DNA of 22,761 nt from Candidatus Aenigmatarchaeota archaeon (GTDB taxonomy: Archaea; Aenigmatarchaeota; Aenigmatarchaeia; QMZS01), in the NCBI GenBank assembly GCA_021163805.1, contig JAGGTL010000032.1, positions 1 through 22,761 of the forward strand, read 5' to 3'. Positions 1 through 6,804 of the stretch are shown here, one piece after another. The notes below the pieces were generated by a model that was not told the DNA's origin, ran no database searches, and saw only the letters and a program-made list of their open reading frames with translations. A program made the position numbers and the translations under genes. Numbering within the stretch: the first letter of the stretch is position 1; each line of letters starts with the position of its first letter.

Positions 1-3
1 ATT

Positions 4-1242
4 ATGTCAATAGATTTAAAGAAAGGTCAAAAGGCGGTAGAAAAAGCGGGTTTGATTTCGTTTTTGCTGACAGCAGGCAAAGGAATTGTGGGTTTTTTAT
101 CTGGAAGTGTTGTTTTGGTTGCAGATGCTCTGCATAATTTAACCGATCTGACAATCGATATTGCTTCCTGGTTTGGATTGAAAATAGCGCAGAGAAAGCC
201 AGATGAAAAATTTCCTTATGGATATTATAAGGTTGAGTCTTTAACAACTTTATTCGTTTCACTTTTTATTTTATATGCCGCATACAACTTGTTAATTGAA
301 GGCTATTCGAGACTCTTTATTGTTCCAGAAATTGATATGCCTTTTCTCGCCATGTTGGTTGCCCTAATTTCTTCTCTTGTCTCAATTAGCATATCAAAAT
401 ATTTGAAAAATACCGGAAAAAGCATAAATTCAGAACTGCTGATTATAAATTCAAAGGAAAGATTTATCGATGGCATTTCTTCAATTTTTGTTTTTTTGGC
501 AATCTTTCTGAATTATTACAAAATTCCATACATTGAGGGAATCACATCAATGATAATATCTCTGCTAATTTTGAAAGTTGGAATTTTTTCCATAAAAGAT
601 TCTATTTTTTCTTTGATGGATATCAGCCCAAGTAAAGAAGAGGAAGAGAAAATAAAGAAAATCATAAAGAGTGTAAAAGGCGTTGATGATTTCGCAGATC
701 TGAAATTAAGAAAATCCGGCCCCTTCATTTTTGGAGAAGTAAAAATAAAAGTCAAAAGATTTATTAAGGTTGAAAGAGGTCATGAAATTGCAGATGAAAT
801 TGAAAACAAAATTAAAGAAAAAATAAAACAAGTTAATTCATTTACTGTGCATATTGAACCTTACAAAACAAGCAAACACAGAATCGCAATTCCGATTTTG
901 AAACCTTTGGGTTTGGAATCAAAAGTGATGGAACATTTCGGAAGAGCAAATTATTTTTTGTTTGTTGACACAATCAAAAATTCAATTACTAAATATTATT
1001 CAAAGGAAAACCCATGCAAAAAGAAAGAAGTTAGAGCAGGGCTGGAAGCTGCACATTTTATCATAAAAGAAAAAGCGGACGTTCTCATAACAAAAGAAAT
1101 TGGAGAAATCTCCCTGCATATTTTGAGAGACAAATTAATTGATGTTTATAAAACAAAGGGGGAAACGGCAAGAGAAATTATCAATAATTTTTTTGAAAAT
1201 AAATTGGTCAGATTAAAAAAACCAACAAAGGAAAAAGATTGA
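4..1242 (+). CDS. CDF-family metal cation transporter fused to a C-terminal NifX-like domain
   Basis: A 412-residue protein. Residues about 15-205 form the multi-helix membrane part of a cation diffusion facilitator, which exports divalent metals (Zn, Fe, Mn, Co) using the ion gradient. The TM2 motif ADALHNLTD (H44, D48) is the expected metal-binding HxxxD. In TM5 the usual second pair appears as E-x-x-x-D (ERFID), which is slightly atypical. A cytoplasmic dimerisation domain with alternating charged strands follows at about 215-285. Residues about 292-400 resemble the NifX/NifB iron-molybdenum-cofactor-binding domain, with the motif MEHFGRANYFLFVD. Such CDF-NifX fusions are known in archaea; metal-cluster sensing is an inference. 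The start lies three bases from the window edge. It fits the family, because TM1 begins soon after it, but an upstream in-frame start cannot be excluded. The stop overlaps the next gene's possible TTG start. Confidence 0.85.
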   Translation: MSIDLKKGQKAVEKAGLISFLLTAGKGIVGFLSGSVVLVADALHNLTDLTIDIASWFGLKIAQRKPDEKFPYGYYKVESLTTLFVSLFILYAAYNLLIEGYSRLFIVPEIDMPFLAMLVALISSLVSISISKYLKNTGKSINSELLIINSKERFIDGISSIFVFLAIFLNYYKIPYIEGITSMIISLLILKVGIFSIKDSIFSLMDISPSKEEEEKIKKIIKSVKGVDDFADLKLRKSGPFIFGEVKIKVKRFIKVERGHEIADEIENKIKEKIKQVNSFTVHIEPYKTSKHRIAIPILKPLGLESKVMEHFGRANYFLFVDTIKNSITKYYSKENPCKKKEVRAGLEAAHFIIKEKADVLITKEIGEISLHILRDKLIDVYKTKGETAREIINNFFENKLVRLKKPTKEKD

Positions 1243-1244
1243 AA

Positions 1245-1637
1245 ATGGACGAAAGATTAATTAAAGAGTTTTTAAGAAAAGAAAATATTTTTGCGGTTGT
1301 CGGAGTTTCAAGAGATAAAAAGAAATACGGATACAAAGTCTATAAAAATCTAAAAGAAGCTGGATATAAAGTTTATCCAATAAATCCAAATGCAAATGAA
1401 ATTGATGGAGAAAAATGCTATTCTGGTCTTTCAAAGTTGCCAGAAAAACCAGATGTCGTTAATCTTGTTGTTCAACCAAGAGTTACAGAAGAAGTTGTGA
1501 AAGAATGCAAAAGACTTGGAATTAAAAAAGTATGGATGCAACCGGGATCAGAATCTAAAAAAGCTGTTAATTTCTGCTTGGAAAATAACATAGAAGTTAT
1601 TTATAATATTTGCATTATGGCAAAGAGAAAAAAATAA
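1245..1637 (+). CDS. CoA-binding (YccU-like, Rossmann) protein
   Basis: A 130-residue single-domain protein of the CoA_binding_2 family (COG1832). The N-terminal FAVVGVSRDKKKYGYKVY matches the family's Rossmann beta-alpha start with a glycine-rich loop. YPINPNANEIDG and the later VNLVVQPR and KKVWMQPGSES segments are also characteristic. These proteins bind CoA or acyl-CoA; their cellular role is mostly unknown. The reading frame also allows a TTG start at 1239 that would overlap the upstream stop codon, but the ATG at 1245 gives the family-typical N-terminus and is preferred. Only two bases separate it from the CDF gene, so the two are probably co-transcribed. Downstream, a weak stem (ATCTT/AAGAT near 1645-1660) and a T6 run near 1671 could end transcription. 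Confidence 0.85.
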   Translation: MDERLIKEFLRKENIFAVVGVSRDKKKYGYKVYKNLKEAGYKVYPINPNANEIDGEKCYSGLSKLPEKPDVVNLVVQPRVTEEVVKECKRLGIKKVWMQPGSESKKAVNFCLENNIEVIYNICIMAKRKK

Positions 1638-1718
1638 GTTCTGATCTTCTGCATAAGATAGTTCCAAACAATTTTTTAACTTAATGACTGGCAAATACTA
1701 ATTAAAGTTTTAAGTAAT

Positions 1719-1735
1719 ATATTACAGTGTAATAT
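1719..1735. promoter_or_regulatory. Palindromic operator candidate overlapping the HTH-gene promoter
   Basis: A perfect inverted repeat of two 8-bp arms around a single G (ATATTACA-G-TGTAATAT). It ends 13 bp before the ATG of the HTH gene and lies within the TAATATATT/TATTATATATA stretch where an archaeal TATA box for a short-leader transcript would be. A symmetric site on the TATA region fits binding of a dimeric regulator. Autoregulation by the adjacent HTH protein is inferred from position only. Confidence 0.5.
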
Positions 1736-1748
1736 TATATATATAATT

Positions 1749-2048
1749 ATGAAGTGCGAGATATTTGTCAATGATTATCTGCCTGCTATCAGAGCGATAA
1801 TTGCAAAAAAATTGATAAACTTTGGATTTACCCAGCAAGAAATTGCAGATAAATTGTATTTATCGCAGGGGGCTGTTGCTCTCTATAAAAAGCAGGCAAG
1901 AGGCAAAAAAGTAAAAGAATTGGAAGAGAAGCCGGAAGTAAAAGAAAAAATAGAAGAACTCTCAGAAAAGATAATTTCAAGAGATTTAAAGATGGAAGAA
2001 CTTGAAGCTGAATATTGCAGGATATGCAGATTCATTTTTAATAAATAA
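1749..2048 (+). CDS. Small HTH transcriptional regulator with C-terminal coiled coil
   Basis: A 99-residue protein. Residues about 20-55 form a helix-turn-helix of XRE/ThiN-associated type: FTQQEIADKLYLSQGAVALYKK contains the QxEIAxxL first helix and the S-x-G-A-V recognition turn. This resembles COG2522-type archaeal regulators. Residues 55-90 are lysine/glutamate-rich and predicted helical or coiled-coil, which would suit dimerisation; the last part carries two cysteines (YCRICRF). It is shorter than many COG2522 members and has no additional ligand domain. A perfect 17-bp palindrome sits 13 bp upstream of the start. The htpX start codon follows 22 bp after its stop, so it may control itself and the protease in one transcript. 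DNA binding is well supported; the target is inference. Confidence 0.75.
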   Translation: MKCEIFVNDYLPAIRAIIAKKLINFGFTQQEIADKLYLSQGAVALYKKQARGKKVKELEEKPEVKEKIEELSEKIISRDLKMEELEAEYCRICRFIFNK

Positions 2049-2070
2049 GAATTTAAATCCTGTAATTATT

Positions 2071-2892
2071 ATGAGTTTCTTCAGAACAACATTATTGCTG
2101 AGTTTATTAACCGGAATTTTTTTGGGAGCGGGATTTTTGATTGCGGGAATTTCAGGAGCAGTTATCGCATTATTTTTCGCAGTCTTCCTTAATTTTTTCT
2201 CTTATTGGTATTCCGATAAAATTGTCCTGAATATGTATGGAGCAAAAAAATTAAAAAATGAAGAAATAGAAGAAATTGTTTCCAAACTCGCAAAAAAGGC
2301 AAAGATTCCTGAACCTGAATTATATTCGATAGATGCTTCCGTTCCAAATGCTTTCGCAACTGGCAGAAATGAGAAAAACAGCGCCATTGTTGTTACAAGG
2401 GGTTTAATCAACAGTTTGGATAAGGAAGAAATTGAAGGTGTTCTCGCTCATGAAATTTCCCATATAAAAAATCGCGACATTCTAATTTCAACAATGGCTG
2501 CAACAATAGGGGGAGCAATATCTTTTCTCGCAAATATGGCTTGGTGGAGTTTATTTGTAGGAGATTCTAATAGAGATAGTTTAATATTTCTTCCTCTCCT
2601 CATTTTTGCTCCAATCGGAGCCACAATCGTCCAACTGGCAATTTCAAGAACGAGAGAATATGAAGCGGACCATTCGGCAGGTATTATCACAAAAAATCCT
2701 TTAAGTCTGGCAAATGCTTTGAGAAAAATAGAAAGTTTTGTAAAAACAAATCCAATAAGAGGAAATTCTGCAACAAGTCATTTATTTATTGTAAATCCTT
2801 TCAAAGCGGATGCAATCTCAAAATTATTTTCAACTCATCCTAAAACTGAGGACAGAATTAAGCGGTTAGAAGAATTGGCGAAGAAAATTTAA
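2071..2892 (+). CDS. htpX: Membrane zinc metalloprotease, M48 family (HtpX)
   Basis: A 273-residue HtpX-type membrane protease, which degrades damaged or misfolded membrane proteins. The N-terminus has two hydrophobic helices (about residues 5-50). The zinc motif HEISH is at residues 127-131, inside GVLAHEISHIKNRD, and the third-ligand segment REYEADHSAG lies about 65 residues downstream, after a further membrane region. The C-terminal STHPKTEDRIKRLEEL is the usual family ending. Length is normal for archaeal HtpX (about 270-300). An in-frame upstream ATG at 2002 would add 23 polar residues and overlap the HTH gene; the ATG at 2071 gives the family N-terminus (MSFFRTT) and is chosen. It ends 11 bp from the convergent PIN-like gene. 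Confidence 0.93.
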   Translation: MSFFRTTLLLSLLTGIFLGAGFLIAGISGAVIALFFAVFLNFFSYWYSDKIVLNMYGAKKLKNEEIEEIVSKLAKKAKIPEPELYSIDASVPNAFATGRNEKNSAIVVTRGLINSLDKEEIEGVLAHEISHIKNRDILISTMAATIGGAISFLANMAWWSLFVGDSNRDSLIFLPLLIFAPIGATIVQLAISRTREYEADHSAGIITKNPLSLANALRKIESFVKTNPIRGNSATSHLFIVNPFKADAISKLFSTHPKTEDRIKRLEELAKKI

Positions 2893-2903
2893 TGAAAACT
2901 AAA

Positions 2904-3578
2904 TTAAGCAATAGCTTGAACTTCCAAAGAAGATTCAAAAGGAACTTTGCTTTCTAAAATTGATCCTGGCGCATATCTTATAACTTTTAAGGTTTTTTTC
3001 CAGTAATGTGGAAGAGAATCGTAAAGTAATGCTTCGACTGAAATGCCAATGGGTCGGTTATTTTTCCTTCTCAAAATACCAGAATCTGAGGAGATTATGA
3101 GACTGCAACCAACTTTATCAGCTTCTTCAATTTGATACAAATCTTCCAATCCGCTATCCCTTACAGAGAATCTAAGATCACCGATCTTTTCAATATTTAC
3201 TTCTTTCACATATTTTTTGACAAATTTTTCAATTTTTTTCAAAACATTTAGTTTCTCAAGTATCTGTTCCCCTTTTTTTAGGATTACATTTTTTGATAAC
3301 TCTTTCCATTTCTCACTGATATATGCTTTATATTCTTCCTTTTCTATTCTTCCAAATAAAGTTAATGTTGTCTGGTATGCTGCATAATTCTGATTCCCAA
3401 ACTTTGTATAGACTCTATCAATAAGTTTCATAATTTCGGTTTCGTCCAAAAAAACCTCTTTACTCTCTATATCTGGAATAAAAATAGGCCGTGAAAGATA
3501 AGGATACTGATAAGGAGTTGGCTTTATATTTTCTACTGCTTTATGGATAGTATAAGTATTTTTTGGAAGATGCCTCAT
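2904..3578 (-). CDS. PIN-like domain protein (putative ribonuclease fold)
   Basis: A 224-residue protein that I do not recognise as a named family. The pattern fits a PIN-like nuclease: an N-terminal hydrophobic strand ending in an acid (KEVFLDETEIMKLI, D45), a mid-region helix, then LEDLYQIEEADKVG (acids E145, D146) and a second strand with an acid, CSLIISSDSGILRR (D165), followed by GISVEALL. PIN domains use three or four such acids to bind Mg/Mn and cut RNA. The first about 40 residues (proline/tyrosine-rich) and the last 30 have no obvious match. There is no small antitoxin gene next to it, so a toxin-antitoxin reading is not supported. It is convergent with htpX and divergent from the following gene. 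The fold is likely; activity is unproven. Confidence 0.55.
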   Translation of the reverse strand: MRHLPKNTYTIHKAVENIKPTPYQYPYLSRPIFIPDIESKEVFLDETEIMKLIDRVYTKFGNQNYAAYQTTLTLFGRIEKEEYKAYISEKWKELSKNVILKKGEQILEKLNVLKKIEKFVKKYVKEVNIEKIGDLRFSVRDSGLEDLYQIEEADKVGCSLIISSDSGILRRKNNRPIGISVEALLYDSLPHYWKKTLKVIRYAPGSILESKVPFESSLEVQAIA

Positions 3579-3678
3579 AATTTAATTTCTTATTAAAAAG
3601 AAATACTTAACTCTTATAAAGTAGTGGCTAACTGGAAAGAACGGCAGGCAAATCAAATAAATTTAAGCAAAATTATTT
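3579..3678. promoter_or_regulatory. Divergent promoter region with a 7-bp inverted repeat
   Basis: This 100-bp spacer separates the start codons of the PIN-like gene (minus) and the helical unknown (plus). It holds AT-rich TATA-like stretches on both sides: AATAAATTTAAGC about 20 bp before the plus-strand ATG, and a TTTAAT/TTATAA region before the minus-strand start. The inverted repeat ATTTCTT (3585-3591) / AAGAAAT (3598-3604) lies close to the minus-strand start. Assignment is by position and base composition only. Confidence 0.35.
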
Positions 3679-4197
3679 ATGGAAGATTGGTTTACAAAAT
3701 TGATAGTAGACAGTTCAATAAATTCTCATTTGGCGGAAGTTTTCAAATACTACACAACTGCGTTTTATGAAATTTGTCTAAATTACGACCGAAAAATAAC
3801 CAAAAATGATTTTTTCGATTTTCTCGCATTTGCCGAAAATATCCTGTTGCCGAAAGTATTTTCTAAAGCTGCCAATCATCTCCACACACATATAAACTTT
3901 TATAATAAAACCGTATGGGAAGGGGTGCCTCAGGATAAAAGAGATTTAAGAAAATTAACAGATAATTTCGATGAATTAATAGCAAATTATGTTGGTTGCT
4001 GTTTTAATAGTTGCCTTGGGAATATTATAGCAGACCTTATAAAGGATAAAAAAAATAAGACGCCGATATTTTTGGGATATGAACAGATAATAAGAAGTAC
4101 CATAGAAATGGCGTACAAAAGGAGCAGAGATAAAATGTTGAAAGAATATGAAGAGTTTTTAGAAAAAGAAAAAGAAAATTTGATACAATATAATTAA
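3679..4197 (+). CDS. Hypothetical helical protein
   Basis: A 172-residue protein that I cannot assign to a family. It has no signal peptide or membrane segment. It appears almost wholly alpha-helical, with a helical N-terminal half (FKYYTTAFYEICLNY), a histidine cluster (NHLHTHINFYNK), a cysteine cluster (VGCCFNSCLG) and a charged, probably coiled C-terminal helix (KMLKEYEEFLEKEKENL). It could be a helical-bundle protein of the HEPN kind, but no RX4-6H catalytic motif is visible, so I do not claim that. Codon use looks like that of its neighbours. It starts 100 bp from the divergent PIN-like gene and ends 24 bp from the convergent uS17 gene. Confidence 0.6.
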   Translation: MEDWFTKLIVDSSINSHLAEVFKYYTTAFYEICLNYDRKITKNDFFDFLAFAENILLPKVFSKAANHLHTHINFYNKTVWEGVPQDKRDLRKLTDNFDELIANYVGCCFNSCLGNIIADLIKDKKNKTPIFLGYEQIIRSTIEMAYKRSRDKMLKEYEEFLEKEKENLIQYN

Positions 4198-4221
4198 TAC
4201 GGATTTGATTAAAACAAAAAC

Positions 4222-4539
4222 TTAAACCCTTTTAATCACAACATGTCTCTTCGTTTTGGAAATTGGCCTGCATTCTGCAACTATTACTTCGTCTCCTTCT
4301 TTTAATTTAATGCATTTCGGTTTGTGAACGCTTATTTTTTTCTTTCTTCTCTCATATCTCTCATATTTTTTAACAAATTTCAGATATCTCCTTTCAATTA
4401 TTGCCGTATTTTCTGGATCTAAGGATACAACTCTGCCTTTCAAAAGTTTTCCCCTTATTTTCAAGTTTCCATGAAAAGGGCAATCCTTGCTCTCGCATTT
4501 TTCTTTTGGAAATTCAACGTCTATCCCTATAGATCTCAT
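4222..4539 (-). CDS. rps17: Small-subunit ribosomal protein uS17 (archaeal S17P)
   Basis: A 105-residue protein of the archaeal/eukaryotic uS17 family, which binds 16S rRNA early in small-subunit assembly through an OB fold. Recognisable segments are IGIDVEFPKEKCESKDCPFHG, typical of the archaeal N-terminus, then LKGRVVSLDPENTAIIERRYLKFVKKYERYERRKKKISVHKP and a C-terminal DEVIVAECRPISKTKRHVVIKRV. Length is normal (about 105-115). A TTG codon at 4548 is in frame, but the ATG at 4539 gives the usual MRSIGIDVEFP start. In most archaea this gene lies inside the large ribosomal operon between RNase P component 1 and uL14. Here it stands alone between two unrelated genes, so the operon has been broken up in this lineage. 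Confidence 0.95.
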   Translation of the reverse strand: MRSIGIDVEFPKEKCESKDCPFHGNLKIRGKLLKGRVVSLDPENTAIIERRYLKFVKKYERYERRKKKISVHKPKCIKLKEGDEVIVAECRPISKTKRHVVIKRV

Positions 4540-4757
4540 AATTAACAAAAAAATAAATTAAAATATTGTAAATAATCATTCGAGACTAAACTGCAGGAAA
4601 TAGGAAGGTATTGAGGTTTTCCGAATTAATGAAAAATCAGAACGAAAATAGAAATAATTAAAGAAGTGAAATGAAAATATAATCAGAAATAAAAATACTT
4701 AAAAGGCCTAAATCCGTTTATGGGGGTCTCCCGTTATACAATTAACAAAAAATAAAA
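4540..4757. other. Intergenic region, no gene recognised
   Basis: This 218-bp AT-rich spacer lies between the uS17 start and the end of the zinc-ribbon gene. Its left edge must hold the uS17 promoter, and a candidate TATA-like stretch (about 4556-4575 on the minus strand) is present. A local GC-richer patch with the weak hairpin GGGGGTCTCCC at 4723-4733 is the only structured element. The sequence AATTAACAAAAAA recurs at both ends (4540 and 4740). No tRNA, box C/D motif or convincing small ORF was found. Confidence 0.4.
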
Positions 4758-5036
4758 TTAATTTTCAACAATTTCTATAATTCTGCCTTCCAATAATTTT
4801 TCCCAAGGACGTATTCCCTCTTCTTCTGCTTTTTTTGTTGGTATCGCCGTAACGACCCCATAAGAATCTATTTCAACAACAAACTCTCTGTTACAATTTT
4901 TGTTGTTGCATATATGAAGATTTTTGTTATTTTTCCTAACATTGAATTTATTATCTTTTCTGTATTGCATTTCTATTTCCCCTCTGTGCAATGTATTGCA
5001 AAAGGGACAACCAACCTCATATCTTATCAGAACCAT
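4758..5036 (-). CDS. Small zinc-ribbon hypothetical protein
   Basis: A 92-residue protein with two cysteine pairs: CPFC at residues 10-13 and CNNKNC at about 43-48. Together these can form a four-cysteine zinc ribbon, with beta-rich charged sequence between them. The C-terminal half (FVVEIDSYGVVTAIPTKKAEEEGIRPWEKLLEGRIIEIV) has no motif I recognise. It could be a nucleic-acid- or ribosome-associated ribbon; this is not shown. It is on the same strand as uS17 but 218 bp upstream of it, so joint transcription is uncertain. A T-rich run (TTAATTTTATTTTTTG) just after its stop could end transcription. Confidence 0.6.
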   Translation of the reverse strand: MVLIRYEVGCPFCNTLHRGEIEMQYRKDNKFNVRKNNKNLHICNNKNCNREFVVEIDSYGVVTAIPTKKAEEEGIRPWEKLLEGRIIEIVEN

Positions 5037-5054
5037 AATAAATATGCATATCTT

Positions 5055-5223
5055 TGTATATATATTTTATAAAGATGGGAATGAGCTCTCACAAAAGCGT
5101 GGAATAAAAAACCTCTCAATGCTTGTTATTGCAATGAGAAAGCAACATCAAGATTTGGCAACCAAAATAATCTGGTAAAAGGGTTGAATTGTCAGAAATA
5201 AATATTTAATATTTCTGTTTTTT
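5055..5223 (+). ncRNA. Candidate small RNA: TATA-like box, stem-loop and terminator-like hairpin
   Basis: This is a 200-bp spacer with no clear gene. It begins with a strong TATA-like run (TATATATATTTTATAAAG, about 5055-5073). About 45 bp downstream is a stem-loop of nine pairs with one mismatch (TCTCAATGC 5114-5122 / GCAATGAGA 5131-5139). It ends in a perfect 8-bp hairpin (CAGAAATA 5193-5200 / TATTTCTG 5210-5217) followed by six Ts. Together these could make an RNA of about 130 nt. No box C/D or clear H/ACA signature is visible. An alternative is an untranslated spacer, or a short decayed ORF ending at 5178. Confidence 0.3.
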
Positions 5224-5246
5224 CTTTGATCAATATATTCAAAGAA
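5222..5246 (-). terminator. Inverted repeat across the stop codon of the pilus membrane gene
   Basis: A perfect 8-bp inverted repeat, TTCTTTGA (5222-5229) / TCAAAGAA (5239-5246), spans the end of the minus-strand gene. It sits beside the plus-strand hairpin with a T-run at 5193-5223. A bidirectional terminator region is plausible, although the repeat lacks its own T-run on the minus strand. Confidence 0.35.
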
Positions 5247-5922
5247 TAAAAAACAAAAAAATAAGAGATACGAGCAATAATATTGTTAAATGCTTCAAAC
5301 CCGCTATATAGGAGTTCTCGGTTATTTTTCCCATCGCAATCCCTGATAAAATGGCCTCTAAGATAATAATGTGTTGAAATAAAATCTTATATTCTGACAG
5401 GTCTACTATTCCAATAGAAGGTATAAAGAAGGAAAAAATAATAAAAATAATCCCCAAAAAAACAAAGAAAATGAAATACAAAGAAATCAATTGAGGGAAT
5501 AATTCCGTGCTTCTCTCTCTTTCAAGTTCTTTGGTTAAATAAATATATTCATTTATCTCCCTCATAGTATTGCCTATATCTGTGCTAAAATCGGCGGCCC
5601 TTTCGGCTAAAGTTATTATCTTTTTGATAAATTTATTGTTCGCCTTTCTTTCAAAATTTTCAAGAGCAATCTGGAAAGGTGTTCCCCATTCAATCTGCAA
5701 ACACATATTTCTTATCAATGGCGTAAGTCTTCCATAATTTCCTTCTTTGCTTTTTCTTATGGATTCCACCAAAGACATTCCAGTCGAGGTATTATTATAG
5801 ATTTCCTGAAAAAACTTGGGAAAAAATTCCCGAATTTCTTTATTTTTTAAATAGTTGTAATAAAGAACCGCACTAAAACATATTAGGATCACGGATAAAA
5901 CAAAAACAATTAAATTAATCAT
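5239..5922 (-). CDS. Type IV pilus/archaellum-type assembly membrane protein (TadC/FlaJ C-half-like)
   Basis: A 227-residue member of the type II secretion system F (GspF/TadC/FlaJ) family, the inner-membrane platform around which a secretion ATPase polymerises pilin. One membrane helix lies at about 3-23. A cytoplasmic helical domain of about 110 residues follows, with the T2SSF-like SLVESIRKSKEGNYGRLTPLIRNM and FERKANNKFIKKIITLAERAADFSTDIG. Three further helices fill about 142-226. The upstream gene overlaps it by four bases (ATGA), so the pair is translationally coupled, like TadB-TadC or a split FlaJ. No secretion ATPase, prepilin peptidase or class III signal-peptide pilin is adjacent, so the partners must be encoded elsewhere. 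Confidence 0.8.
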   Translation of the reverse strand: MINLIVFVLSVILICFSAVLYYNYLKNKEIREFFPKFFQEIYNNTSTGMSLVESIRKSKEGNYGRLTPLIRNMCLQIEWGTPFQIALENFERKANNKFIKKIITLAERAADFSTDIGNTMREINEYIYLTKELERERSTELFPQLISLYFIFFVFLGIIFIIFSFFIPSIGIVDLSEYKILFQHIIILEAILSGIAMGKITENSYIAGLKHLTILLLVSLIFLFFIL

Positions 5923-6782
5923 ACTTTCACCAAACCCAATATAACCAAATATATCAATCCCCCCACGGGAACAAAAACATACACCAATAGTTTCATCAGG
6001 AATAATATATTAAAAGAAAAGAATGTTGAAGTAATCAACGAAAATGTGGTCAAAAGAATCATAATGACAAGCGGGGCTATCAAAAATACCACTATGTAAA
6101 TATCCGCCAAAAAGCTCATCAAAGTGGTATATTTCCTCTGTCTCTCTCTATAAACGTCAATTTCTTTCCTTGATTCCTCATTTAAATACAGATTTATATT
6201 TCCTCCAGATAAAATAGTTGAATTCAAACCCAATAGAAAATTTTTGAATTTTTCTGAGGGTGTTCTAAAGGCGATCTCACTTATACTGGAGGTTACATCT
6301 TTTCCAACCAAAATGATTTGTTTATAAATTCTTTCAAATTCTCTGGAAAATTCTCCAAATTCCTTGTCTTCTGCAATATATTTAATCATCTGCTCGGGAG
6401 GAACTCCGCTCTTTGAAATGATTTTCATATAAGGTATTCCAAAAGGCATATTTCTTTCGATATCTTTCATCTGTTTGCTGTATTTATAAAAAGGATACAA
6501 ATAAAAAACTGTTGCAATAGTCCAAGTCAGAGTCAATGTTAAGATTAACGATACTATAAAAGATTGTGCAAAATTCAACTTCCAGAATATCAAAAAAAAA
6601 TAAAGAAAGAATACGAGAGAAACATTTAAACAGATAAAAGCATAGAAAAAAAGTTTTCCGATATATTTCTCATAAATAATCGGCAGATTTGATTTCTCTA
6701 CGAGCTCCTTTAAAGATTGGAGTTTCTTTCCGAAGAATTTGGTCCCTATCTTTCCGAATAATTGAATTAACTCGGAATACAT
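5919..6782 (-). CDS. Type IV pilus/archaellum-type assembly membrane protein (TadB/FlaJ N-half-like)
   Basis: A 287-residue T2SSF-family membrane protein and partner of the gene it overlaps. An N-terminal amphipathic region (residues 1-40) precedes two membrane helices (about 43-67 and 73-97). The cytoplasmic T2SSF domain at about 110-215 includes MPFGIPYMKIISKSGVPPEQM and ISEIAFRTPSEKFKNFLLGLNSTILSGGNINLYL, typical of archaeal FlaJ/TadB. Two long helices end the protein (about 225-252 and 262-285). Its start is only 22 bp from the divergent VTT gene, so the two promoters must overlap each other or extend into the opposite gene. Whether the system makes an adhesive pilus or an archaellum cannot be decided here. 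Confidence 0.82.
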   Translation of the reverse strand: MYSELIQLFGKIGTKFFGKKLQSLKELVEKSNLPIIYEKYIGKLFFYAFICLNVSLVFFLYFFLIFWKLNFAQSFIVSLILTLTLTWTIATVFYLYPFYKYSKQMKDIERNMPFGIPYMKIISKSGVPPEQMIKYIAEDKEFGEFSREFERIYKQIILVGKDVTSSISEIAFRTPSEKFKNFLLGLNSTILSGGNINLYLNEESRKEIDVYRERQRKYTTLMSFLADIYIVVFLIAPLVIMILLTTFSLITSTFFSFNILFLMKLLVYVFVPVGGLIYLVILGLVKV

Positions 6783-6804
6783 AATTTAAAAAATTATATT
6801 CTTT

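Noticed and set aside
2002..2070. 23-residue N-terminal extension of HtpX
   Set aside because: It overlaps the HTH gene and is not typical of the family; the start at 2071 directly precedes the membrane helices.
2904..3578. PIN-like gene as the toxin of a toxin-antitoxin pair
   Set aside because: No short antitoxin gene lies next to it on the same strand, and the protein is longer than VapC toxins.
4720..4740. GC-richer patch with GGGGGTCTCCC as a possible structured RNA
   Set aside because: The stem is only three or four pairs with a wobble and has no associated promoter or terminator pattern that I could defend.
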